Below are positions 30,926 through 41,712 of a DNA stretch of 64,000 nucleotides, in pieces. The stretch's first letter is position 1; every line of letters begins with the position of its first letter. The notes beneath the pieces are model-generated. The model ran no database searches. It was given only the letters and a program-made list of their open reading frames with translations, and had not been told where the DNA came from. A program made the position numbers and the translations under genes. Source of the DNA: Mesostigma viride (Eukaryota > Streptophyta > Mesostigmatophyceae > Mesostigmatales > Mesostigmataceae); the NCBI GenBank assembly GCA_009746045.1, contig RPFO01000090.1, positions 1,760,689 through 1,824,688 on the forward strand, given 5' to 3'.

Positions 30926-33900
30926 ATGATCGCAATTGGCGGGTTATGCATCTCATCGCCTGCCATATCGCCTACATCATTAAAATCCTCCCGGCTGCTG
31001 GGAATCGCATCATGGTCGCGCCGTAAATTAGTTGCAAAGTTACTCCCTTCCTTCAGCTTCTCCGCGAAATGCTCGACAGAATCCGCGTCCTCGGCATTGC
31101 GGCTGACTCGACGCGAATGGCTCATGCCCAAGCCGGACACCCGCATCGACGTCATTAACATCCGTACCGCCGAGGCTGCCTCCGGAGCAGGAAGTGGCCC
31201 GAGTGCGGACGCCTGCGGCGGCTCGACCGCTAGCATTTATGTCATACGAGACGATTTGCTGCACCCGCTCCTTGGCGGGAACAAGCTGCGCAAGCTCGAT
31301 TGCCTCGTCCCCCAGCTTGAAGCGCTCGGCGTGACGGAAGTGGTGAGTCATGCTTAATTAACACCCACCTGTTATCAAGCCTTTGCCAAACGGCTTACAG
31401 GAAGTGTGCATCCATTGGCCTCGCTGTAACACGTGCCTTCGATTTAACACGCTCGTCACAGTCCACATAGGTTGTAATTGTCCCCCTAGGTGTTGTTATC
31501 GTTCATGTGCGATAAACTCAACCATGGATGGAGCCGTCCCGGCTGCTTAGGCCTAACCGCGGGGTTCATGACAGTCGACACATATGCTGAACTCCAACTC
31601 TCCTTTGGCAGTTTGGCATGGTGTCTACAGGCCTCCGAGAAGCCAGATTATACTGCTAGAGAGCGGTGATCCTAGTCTAAAGGGGTTAAAATAGTTCTGG
31701 GCTGGTGGGTATATCACAGGAACGTGCTTGGTCGCTACCATGGCTGCATCGATGACACGGCCACACACTCATAGATGGTCATCATTTCCTGTGGACCTGT
31801 GCACCCTTCCATTGGCGCACCTCGCAGTTGTGTGACCCTGATAGCTGCATGCTGGCATCCAAGACATGCAGTGGTTGCATGCTCGCGTCCAACACATGCA
31901 GTGGTTGCATGCTCGCGTCCAACACACGCACTAGAGTGGTTGCATGCTCGCGTCCAACACACGTCATATCTTATGCTGGCACGCCCAGTCTGGGGACCGG
32001 AGGGCGGGAGGGACCCGATGGGACGTAGCACTTGATGGCCAGCGGCAGGTGGTGGGGGGGGAGAAACATGCAGCCTCCCTCGCGGTGACATGCGGTCTGT
32101 CCTATTGCTAGGCAAGGCAAGTTGAAAGGCAAGATGTTTGCTCCCTTGCCTCCTTTTGCTACCCTACGCGTGGCCTGCCCTCATCCAACTGCTTAACTGC
32201 ATCGAACCATGGCAAAACCAAGCTAGCCATATCTGCTGCGCTGGTTGTCTCCTTGATATCATAAGCACAGCTGTTTTCTTTCCTCCTTCGTACGCTGGCG
32301 GTTCTCTGCTGCCCCACGCCCCCCACACCCCACCACCACCACCACCACCCAGGTGACCTGCGGCGGATGCCAGAGCGCGCACACGGCGGCCGTGGGTAAG
32401 TTCTGACCCTGCTGTCATCCGTACACGCCGCGGACATGGGTAAGTTCTGACCCTGCTGTCATCCGCACACACCGCGGACATTGGTGCATGGGATGTTCGC
32501 GGCTGTCAAGGCACACCACACTGTGGGTAGGTGGGTTCGCGGCTGTCATCTCCACACAAATATTCAGTGGCGTTGATCCATCCTGCAGGGCCCGGATGGG
32601 GCATAGTTGGCGACTCTGCTGAGGCAGTGGGTAGGTGGGTCGTCGCAATCTCATGCCGAGGCAGCATCTGGTGAAAGCGAAGTTTCAAATGACGAAGCTT
32701 TTCGTGCCCTCTTACTGGCTTTCCCATTATGGCCCCGCGTACCCCCCCCACCTTCCGTTCCCATCTGCACCCTGCTGTGCTGCCCGCACCGCCCCGTTCC
32801 GTTGCCCCCCTTGTCTAACATCCTCTTCTTCCGCCCCCCCCCTGTCCACGCATGCTCCTGGCATACACCCTTGTCCTTCCCCGTTCCCCTTCCCCTTCTC
32901 CTCTCCTGCACGCTACAAATTCACAACATCAAGGCAGCATTTCCTACCTTTCCGCCCACTTCCCTGCCCCACTTTGCCACCCCCAACCCTGGCCCTTGAT
33001 CGTCCTTGCCTTGCCCCCCTGCCTTACCCCCCCCCCCCCACCAACCAGCCGCGGTGTGTGCCGAGCGCCCATCCGCCATGCGCTGCCACTTGTTACTGCG
33101 AGGGGAGCGGCCCCAGGTGCCCACAGGGTACAACCTGGTGGCCGGCATGTTTGCCCATCGAGTGCGTTACGTCACCAGAAGCGTGTACGCGGACCGAGAC
33201 GCCATGTTCGCGGCATATGTCAGGGATCTGGTTGGCCAGGGGGGAGGGGGTGGGGGTGCTCGTGAGGGCAGCCGCAGTATCGGTGATGTCAGCGGCCATG
33301 TCACAAGCAGCGGCAACCGCGGCAGCAAGGACCATGAGAGCAGCCGTAACAGCAGCAGTGGCAAATGTCAGGTAAAGCTCCTTTGGATGGTCTCGTTACT
33401 CTTCTACTGCGGACTTGGTCGGCAAGGGGGAGTCTGTGGTTGTAATGGCAGCGGCAGCGGTGGCCGTGGGAAGCATCAGCGGCAGCAGCAGTGACGAATG
33501 TTCGATCCATGGCATATGTAGTGGACATAGCATCTGTGCGGCCTTTGAACGACTTCGTGGAGCGACTTCTACGGCACTCACAAGTGCACGGTGGATGGCA
33601 CGATCTGGAGGACGCCAGTATGTATACGGGGGCCTGTCCAAACCTTTGGAGGAGCCGGGAAAGCGAGGGTGAGCGACACGCTCTGAAGTGGGCTAGTTTT
33701 AGAGCACTCTTTTGTGATTACTTTTTTATGGCTGTCAATGGCATCTGCTGCCTCAACCCTCAGCCTTTGCTTGTGCTGCAGCAAGGCATCAAGAGAAGAA
33801 GAAGAAAGAATAAAGCATGAATCAAGCGCTGTTCCTGGGACGGGTGCCCATCGCTCGCTCAACCATCCGACTAACGGGTATTGGGATGGCTTGTTTCAAA

Positions 33901-36900
33901 ACCATGGACGCCACCCACCAGGTTAATGAGTCTTCGTGATGATCAGTTTGGTGGGTGGCGTCCATGGTTTTGAAACAAACCATCCCAGTCCCGAGTTAGT
34001 CGGATGGTTGAGTGAGCCATGGGCACCCACCAGAGACATCCATGGAATAATGCCTGTATAGTTACAACCCACCGCCAGGCAAGTAGCAAAGTAGCAAATA
34101 TACGAATTCGTTGGGCGCATTGGGAGTGCTTGTATTTGATCCGTCGTGGCTGACTGTCGTTGGGATAAGGATCAACGATGCTGCACTTTGCAGCTGGATG
34201 CGTCAAAACTTCCCACGAACGAGCTCGGCACGCTGCAAGTGCACTCCAGCGCGGATGGCAGCATTAGAGCGGCGGTGGTACCAGAGGGTGCAGGCACGGC
34301 AGCCGCACTGCTGGGTAAGTGTGTGCGAATGGAAGACAAAGAGAGTGGAGACCAGACCCCCAAACCCCTTGTGGGACTGTTCCTGCTTTATGGCATTAAA
34401 TAACCGGTATATTTCTTAGGTACTAGGAAGTTGCGCTAGTTATCTCCCCCTGTGACTCAGAATTCATGCTATTGGTGCCTCCTAGTTATTCATATGGTCA
34501 TGTCCCATTCGCTTTTCCTGGCTCTTGCGGAGTGCAGGCTAGGATGTCAAAGAGACAACCAACGCAGGCCAGAAATGTGGAAGAATCCAGACCTTGGTAG
34601 CTCGAGCCTGCTGTTATCTTATCTGCGTTTGTCGAGTCATTCAGGAGGATGGAAATGAATGGAGGTGGATACGTGTAGCCGTGGACATTAAAAATTACGG
34701 CTGGCTAACGTTCATGGAGACCTAGGCGGTTGAGCTAGAAACAACCTCGTGTGATCAGGGCAGGTGTTCCTAGCTGCAAGGAGTGACCAGCGGTAAGCAC
34801 CACTGCTGCGATCGCTCTCCCGCCATTTAACACAAGGAATCACCCTCGATGGAGCTACCATCAATAGGTCATGTCAGTCATTACGCCAGCCAGGCCATGC
34901 TTCCAACTGTCCAAGAAAAGCTGAACACATTGCAAAGACAGTTACAGGATGTCGCATCACGGTGCAACGGTTGGCAGGAGCTAGCAGCCCCCGGTCCAGA
35001 CAGTGCTGCCGGAAAAGATGCCACATGGCGGTGACTGGAAAAAAATTGGCGCACATGATGTGGAGAATGGCCAAAGGTGAGCAGGCCCCAGTGGTTTAGA
35101 TGCGCATAGAGACGACACGAGGATGTGCTTTATTTCTCTTCAATGCCAGTTTCTTCTTCTTCTTTTTTTTTTTTGGGTGTGTGTGTGTGTGTTTTAGCAG
35201 CGTGTGGAGGACTGGTTCATACTGGGCGCACGCACATACGAATGCCTTCCCACTCACATGCACTCACACACGCACACACATGTCTTCCCACTCACATGCA
35301 CTCTCGCAAACGCATGCACGCCCTCACACAAACATGCACACATCACTTCCATCGTTCCACAACTCCCATTTGCTGGCGACCTGTGCGTCGCTCGCCTCTG
35401 CCTCTCCACTGCATCCATCCATGTGGGTCCTGTGGCCACGGTAGCGCAGGAATGATTCGGCTTGTTGATTTTCTGGCGCACGACACCCGCCGCGGCCTGC
35501 CCCGCACGAGGGAACTGCGCTACCGCGTCGTCATCGACAGCGGCACCGGCACCACGGCCGTAGGCTTTGCGCTGGGCGTCCACTTGTTCAGGCACGTGGG
35601 TCTTGCGCTTCCTTATCTTTCTGGCTCTTTCTTGCTCCTTCTGGCGCTTTCTGGCTCTTATTTTTCTGTCTCTTTCTGGCAGCTTGTTTCGGACTTGTTC
35701 TCAATCTCGCCTCCTTAAGGGGTTGACCTGTTACAGTGCCCGGCTATGGCGGGGGCATCAAACGCCCTTATGCGCAACGTGAACCTGTATGGCAGCGGGC
35801 GCCCTCACGAGGCCTCACCTGGCTGCGTGCATGTGGGTGCGTGCTTCTCGGTCTTTCTGGGCATCGAGCGGGTTATATTGTTCGGACGCGCACATATGTA
35901 CTGGTCTGCTTGGTTGCTTGCTCGCTTTCCCGTTAATGGGGTACCACGATCGCCCTGCTGGGCGACAAGCCTGGTTAGCATGCTGCATGCTGACTCTGTA
36001 CATATTTGAGTGGACATCCCTCCACCTTCCCCCCATCTTCCCACACCTGACCCCCCAACAATCCACGATGGACTGCCACCCCCCAAATGTTCCATAATCC
36101 AACCGCCCTCCCAACCCCCAGGCTACCCTGGACCGTGGTCGGCGTCATGCTGGCGGGCACGGAGGAGTATTACCTGCGCCAGCAGCGCGAGCTGGTGGCC
36201 GAGTGGCGTCGCTGTTATGCTAGCGACCGCATGACCGACCCCTTGGAGGCGGAACGCAGTGACGGGGATGCCAGCCGCGCGCATGCGGCCAATGCGATAA
36301 CCACCCACAGTGATGAACCGTACATACCAGGCACGCATGATCATTTCCACATTGATGATGCCGGCGCAAAGCACATGGATAGGCACGCGGTGGCAGGCAA
36401 TGCCAGCAGCAGCGGGGGTGAGGCATGCCGGGGGGGAGAGGATGCGCTGCCCTTGGAGTGGGTGCCACGCCGAAGACCGCGCCGGTATGTTCTCCCACTG
36501 TGTTTGTCTCCCTACAACGACAGTATTATGCGATAATAACCCAGTCAGCCATGCCGTTTGCTTGCCTGAGTCCTGACCCACACCAAAGCCCGCCCAAGAG
36601 TCCTAGGGGGCATCACTACGGAGTGAACTTAATCAAGTGCTTGCTCCATTTACTGATCCTCCCGAAACTTCCTCTCTCCTGACACGGCCGGACCCATGCC
36701 CACCCATACTTCACACTAGAGGTAGTGCATGTGATGTAGTACATGTCTTCCCACCAGCTTGCGACAGACAGCCAACCACAAGGCAGACCCCACGTACACC
36801 AAGAGGTCCCTGTGAAGTACGGGCGATGACATCCCAAGATCCCACCAGGGCATTCTGCCAGCTGTGTCTAGGTCTGTTCACAGCCACGGCCTTGTGATTT

Positions 36901-39396
36901 TTAGCTATGTTTGTGGGATGTAGGTCTGGCGCCCCCCCTCATGTAGCCCCAGGAAAAGAAGCCTACACGGCCCGGCAGAGAAGCCTTCCTGGAGAGGTCC
37001 TGCAAGGCTCCTTGCTTTGCTGCTGAATTTTTATCACCTTTCTCCAATAGATGAATTTCTTCTTTCGGTTGGATCTCTCGTGTTTGGGATAACTCCCTCT
37101 CGGTGATGGCGCACCCTGGGCTCTCCCTAGGCCTCCAAGCAGGCCTGCTCTTCCCTTGGGATGCGCATCCGATCGGATTCTTGTTTGCCTATACTGCGAA
37201 CCTCCGGCAAAGGCCTACGCGCTGCCTAGCCCTTATGCGCAACAGGCTTGATCCCTGCCTGCCTGTGCACTCCGCAGGTTCGGCAAGGTGCTACCAGGCG
37301 AGGTGGCCGCGTGCGCGCGTGTGGCGCAGGCAACGGGCGTCCTGCTCGACCCCATATACACCCTGGCAGGTGGGTGGCACACTAATACCTTATGAGGGTA
37401 CGAGACTGGGGTGGCCAACCGCCAGGATTTCCTGGAGGGCTCTGTTGCGTCAGGGACCTATCTAGCTGCCACGTCGATGATTGAATTAGATGCTGGGTCA
37501 TTTCCTCGGATGTGTAGAATGAACCCTTGTATAGCCTACCTCGTGTTTACATCATCTGTGTAGATCATCATGTGTGTATTCATCATCTGTGTAGAATAAA
37601 CCCTTGTATAGCCTACCTCGTGTTTACATCATCTGTGTAGATCATCATGTGTGTATTCATCATCTGTGTAGAATAAACCCTTGTATAGCCTACCTCGTGT
37701 TTACATCATGTGTGTATTCATCATCTGTGTAGAATAAACCCTTGTATAGCCTACCTCGTGTTTACATCATCTGTGAAGATCATCATCTGTGTAGAATAAA
37801 CCCTTGTATAGCCTACCTCGTGTTTACATCATCTGTGAAGATCATCATCTGTGTAGACGTCATCTGTGTAGATCATTGTACAGCGTGGTCTATTGTCATC
37901 CGAATAGATCCTGGTATAGTGTATAGTGTATAGTGTATAGTGTATAGTGTATAGTGTATAGTGTATAGTGTATAGTGTATAGTGTATAGTGTATAGTGTA
38001 TAGTGTATAGTGTATAGTGTATAGTGTATAGTGTATAGTGTATAGTGTATAGTGTATAGTGTATAGTGTATAGTGTATAGTGTATAGTGTATAGTGTATA
38101 GTGTACAGTGTATAGTGTATAGTGTATAGTGTGTAGTGTATAGTGCATAGACCATCAAATCAAATCACTGTTTAGTGTAATGCATATGTCATTTGAGAGG
38201 CCATGCCCTAGTTAATTAATACATCATTTGTCGAAACCATCATCTCGGATGCAACGCAGCACAGGGCGTATCTGAAGGCAGCGAATTGCACCAGGGTCGG
38301 TCACATTCCACCCCGGACACAACGCATCCGCCTGTTCTGGTTGGAGCCTGGGAGGGCAGGAGTGGAGGGTGGACTGTGGTAACTTCATCCCTTTGGGACC
38401 ATTTGGCTGCCGTTGCTCTGTAAACCGAAATGCAGGGCTTATTGGTGCTGGCTGGGCACCTTTGGGACAGCATTAGCTTCTTGGACTTGACCTACTTTAT
38501 GCACGTCCTACCCGATCCATGCAAACAAACAACTGGGGTTGTATGACCGCACAGATCAGTGCAACAACGTGGGCATTACTGTGGCATTCCATGCTACGGT
38601 TCACCGCATGTTCATGGCACTTGACCGCGAGCAGCAACTCTGTCTAATAATGGCCTGGCCCATCTGGTCCCATGAGGCCATGGTGCAGTGCACTCAAAAC
38701 TACTGGCACTGTGGCCATGAGTAGCCAGGATCTCATCAATGATGATTGCTGATCTGGTTATCTTACCACCAGTGCTCCGGGTCTAAGTCTCACAGCTCAC
38801 CGGCCAGTACCACCTCACCAATGTCGCACATGCCATAGGAAGCGGCTGGTTCTTTGCGAATCCAATGCCTTGGACAAGAGTGGTTGGATTCCAAAATTTC
38901 AAATTTTAACAAACCCAAAGGCTCCCATCTGGGTAACCATATCGGGAAATGAAGTCATCAACCCGATGTGCATGCAAAGAGCAAGAGGCGGGAAGCCCTT
39001 GATTGCAGAGGGCGCCGTGTCGGCATTATACTAAATCTTCTTGGTATTCTTGATCACTCTCCTTGTGTTTGCGCCTGAAATGACGGATCCGGCGTGCGTT
39101 TGCTGATATGACGTTGGCGTGCGTTTCCAGGCTTTGAGGTTGCAGCAGAAATGGCTATTGGGGGGCTGGTAACAGCAGGTACCGATGTCGGCGGCGGTTC
39201 AGAGACCACAAGTTTGGATGCTCTGCAGTTCAGCATTTCTCCTGACATCAGCGAACAAAGCCTTGTGGTTGACTCGGGGAAGGTGCAAAATCGTAGCAAT
39301 GCTGCTGACTGCCAGGCTAGGCCTGTTGTCATGCTGCACACGGGAGGGACTCTTGGCTTGTTTGGGCTTGCCCAGCGGTTTCCAGAGTGGTTTTAG
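30926..39396 (+). CDS. DCD2: D-cysteine desulfhydrase 2-like PLP enzyme, nine exons
   Basis: The 599-aa protein matches the plant D-cysteine desulfhydrase 2 family (fold type II PLP enzymes related to ACC deaminase), which break D-cysteine down to pyruvate, H2S and ammonia. Exons: 30926-31342, 32353-32395, 33049-33371, 33585-33617, 34194-34314, 35450-35591, 36122-36484, 37278-37369, 39131-39396; all phases join. Landmarks are GGNKLRKLD with the PLP lysine at about K120, [44 protein letters not shown], the phosphate loop [20 protein letters not shown] and [14 protein letters not shown] near the end. The first 60 residues, Ser/Arg/Leu-rich, could be a mitochondrial or plastid targeting sequence. 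It is longer than the plant enzyme because of Gly/Ser-rich inserts in exons 3 and 7. Exon 4 (33 bp) is the least certain. Exon 6 ends in a GC donor. Confidence 0.9.
31855..31970. repeat. Tandem repeat in DCD2-like intron 1
   Basis: About four units of GCATGCTCGCGTCCAACACA plus a variable TGCAGTGGTT segment; unit length about 30-37 bases. Confidence 0.8.
32395..32482. repeat. Tandem duplication containing the 5' splice site of DCD2-like exon 2
   Basis: A unit of about 44 bases starting GGGTAAGTTCTGACC and ending CCGCGGACAT occurs at about 32394-32437 and again at 32438-32482. The first copy supplies the exon 2 donor; the second repeats the same GGGTAAGT context downstream. Confidence 0.8.
33842..34028. 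repeat. Large inverted repeat (hairpin) in DCD2-like intron 4
   Basis: Left arm 33842-33921 and right arm 33950-34028 are nearly perfect reverse complements over about 80 bases, with a 28-base loop. A few mismatches lie in the arms (for example near 33877/33990). This could be a small foldback transposon or a hairpin-RNA locus. There are no clear terminal motifs. Confidence 0.85.
34547..35040 (+). repeat. Dispersed repeat family beginning AGACAACCA(A/G)CGCAGGCC
   Basis: Lies in DCD2-like intron 5. The same series of blocks (AGCTCGAGCCTGC, GTTATCTT, ATCGCTCTCCC, CAGTCATTACG) occurs in the same order at 54812-55240, with partial copies at 52893-52960, 54655-54780 and 56144-56180. It is probably part of a retrotransposon; no protein is recognised. 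Confidence 0.7.
37517..37865. repeat. 62-77 bp tandem repeat in DCD2-like intron 8
   Basis: Units start with GAATAAACCCTTGTATAGCC at 37517 (variant), 37594, 37671, 37732 and 37794, so spacing is 77, 77, 61 and 62 bases. Units differ by whole ATCATC/TGTGTA sub-blocks. Confidence 0.9.
37913..38150. repeat. TATAGTG heptamer array
   Basis: About 34 head-to-tail copies of a 7-base unit, nearly perfect, in DCD2-like intron 8. It is not the TTTAGGG telomere sequence. Confidence 0.95.
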
Positions 39397-40171
39397 GGAT
39401 CCATGCCGGCATGAACATTCATGCATTGCTTGGCAGTCGATCAGAAGATAAAGTGTTCTGGGGTGCGTGTATGAGTGCACTGGGTCAGAATGCCAAGTGG
39501 TGACAGGCACCTTAGCGGCGCATGCGCAGCTGTGTTCTGACAGCGCTTTATATTCGCACAAGCACAAACAGACAATATATTGCAAAATTAATTAATCGAA
39601 AATATGTGAGATTGGCAACCATCATGTGCATTGTTTTAGCCCAGCTGTCCGCTGTATCCTTGCTTATCCATCAAAATGGTATGTACATGCATTATCTGTC
39701 TTATTGAATGAGGGAGCGCGCCATATTCTGCATAAAATGTGACTAGACGTCTAGACGTACCCTAGGGGTTTGCAGTGGGTGAACCCTGGGTATGCATGCC
39801 CCTAGAAACCCTCAGGCTCCGGGAGAAGCCTTTATATTCTCCTGGGCTATCGGGGGTTAGCATGCAGCCTACCCCCACACCCGTCATCGATCATGCATGG
39901 CCAAGCGTACAGTCGTCTTGGATAGTCCAGATGACGCGGAGTTGCTAGCTGCGTCTCAAACCTGGGCGAGTGACTCGCGCCACTTGCCTTCGCGGGTGAA
40001 GCATCCGCGTAGAAAAGTACCTCGTCGGGTGCTCCGTGGCATGCCTTCAGTGCATGCATGTTCACGCACTTATACTTACTTAGACGTACCCTACTTTTAA
40101 CTGCAACTACATGTGTCTGTCAGCATGTGTATGATGTCACACATGCATGCAGATTGACCTCTGCCACTGTG
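39397..40171. other. Flank between the DCD2-like gene and an ORF1-only LINE
   Basis: The first few hundred bases probably contain the 3' UTR of the DCD2-like gene. 39740-40100 may belong to the LINE that follows (an open frame at 39897-40100 has no recognised domain). Nothing else is supported. Confidence 0.4.
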
Positions 40172-40913
40172 ACCTCCTGCCTTAACAGGTGGAAGGACGA
40201 GTCGGCCAAGGCACCGTGAAACTTGAGGCAGTTGCTACCAAGGTAGACGCCATGGCTACGCATGCGCAGGTCCCCGAAATCGCCGAGCGAACGGCCACCA
40301 TCACCGCCCAACCTTCTGGTAGGGCCAGCGGGCATCGATGACCCCTCAACTCGCGCCTCCCAGGTGGGCTGACGTACCTGCTCAAGAGCCAGGCAACCTC
40401 TTCCACCACCGCCATCACCACCAAGCTCCAGGAGCTAGCTGGAAGACAGCCGCCGCGAGGCCGCTGACCGTGACCGTCGCCGCTGCCGGGTCATCCTCAG
40501 GCGCTTCGACATGCAGCCGGAGGAGACCCCGGCCAGACTCTCTTCTCAACGAGCTGAAGAAATTACAACTCTTGGCGTGCATGGAGCTGCCAGGTGGGAC
40601 ACTGCAGGGCGCCTACCGCCTGCCCCATCCACGGGACAAGGCTGGGCCCCCTCCAGTGGTTCTCACCTTCAGCGACATCGCAGCCCGAGCTCGGTTCCTC
40701 TCTCGCCGCCAGAAGCTGGTGAACACCTCCTGGTCGCTTTCAAGACGACGACCTGCAACGCCTGCCCAGCAGCAGCCACGCCGCGATCAGTGGCCCGACT
40801 ACATCCGCGCCACAAGACCAACTCCGAGAAGCCCCAAGTGTACTGGCGGTGCGCGGACCTTTATATATGTCAACCAGAAACTGTGGAGGCCCCCCCCGGC
40901 TCCCCCGGGATAG
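40172..40913 (+). pseudogene. LINE ORF1 protein remnant
   Basis: This matches the ORF1 protein at 17091-17729 in order and spacing. Shared blocks are DKAGPPPVVLTFSDIAARARFLSRR (seen here at about 40635-40710; key residues GPPP and FLSRR), then AQQQPRRDQWPDYI, then FIYVNQKLWRPPP. The helical segment upstream (RRCRVILRRFDMQP) is in a different frame, so the copy has at least two frameshifts and is not functional. Confidence 0.7.
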
Positions 40914-41345
40914 AGCACTCAAGCTAGTTGTCTACATGGGGGCAATCAATTATGGGATAGCTTAGACAGCACTTGAAATGATTATATCAAGGAGACAACC
41001 AGATGATGATTATTTGCGCACAGCGTTATAGTACCTTCAATCAGCTATGGCAGGCCTTGTGGCCATCAGCTTGCGCCTTATAGCCGACTCTTGAGCCCAC
41101 CTCCCCTTAGTAGCATAAGCTATGCGTCTTTACCTATGGTATTGCATTGGTTGTATTGCACCCACAGTTTTGCGCCCCGGCACCCAGCTGTGGAGAGAGC
41201 GCTCTGTGGCGGCCTGCCCACTTGCGGAAGTGAGAGAAGCTAGGGAGCCCTCCCTCCTTCTCGTTGTGTATGTAGGGTTGAAGGTTCCTTTTCTCTGTAT
41301 TGGCACCCACATGACGCAGTCATGTGCTTATTAATTATTAAATAA
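40172..41345 (+). mobile_element. Second ORF1-only LINE copy with 3' hairpin and tail
   Basis: ORF1 remnant, then about 390 bases of 3' UTR, then CACATGAC-GCA-GTCATGTG (41308-41326) and a TTATTAATTATTAAATAAT tail. No reverse transcriptase is present, the same organisation as 16675-17770. The 5' limit is uncertain. Confidence 0.6.
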
Positions 41346-41712
41346 TGCAGATTGACTGCTATTACATGACACAATGTTGGGCGTTCTAGTAAAGCCTCTT
41401 ATGGACTTCGTAGTACAATAACAGAATGAGTCAGATCCATATTCCTGCTTCGTGACCAATAACTCAAAGGTGCTTTGTGTTATTTATACATTACTGCACT
41501 TGTTGTCCACGGGTACTCACAGATGTAACAAGCGATATCTAGTCACAAGCATAGGCCAGGTAGACCACAAAATAAATAAGTAGAAATGAAAATGGGTGGG
41601 TCATGCAGAAAGCTTTGCGCAGCAAACTGCTATCACTTTCTGGCGAACTTAATCTTTGACAGGATGGTGGCAATAGCATCCGCCCATGTTTCCTCTGCCA
41701 CCAGCAGCTCTG
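41346..41712. other. Downstream flank of the Tex-like gene
   Basis: No gene is recognised. It probably includes the 3' UTR of the minus-strand Tex-like gene; a minus-strand TGTAA lies near 41363. Confidence 0.4.

Noticed and set aside
33491-33668. A 170-bp exon of the DCD2-like gene in either of two open frames
   Set aside because: No acceptor or donor gives phases compatible with exons 3 and 5; the 33-bp exon does.
33714-33926. Exon with a Glu-rich helix ([11 protein letters not shown])
   Set aside because: It runs into one arm of the large inverted repeat and does not fit the splice phases.
37517-37865. CRISPR-like array
   Set aside because: Tandem repeats without unique spacers, in a eukaryotic intron.
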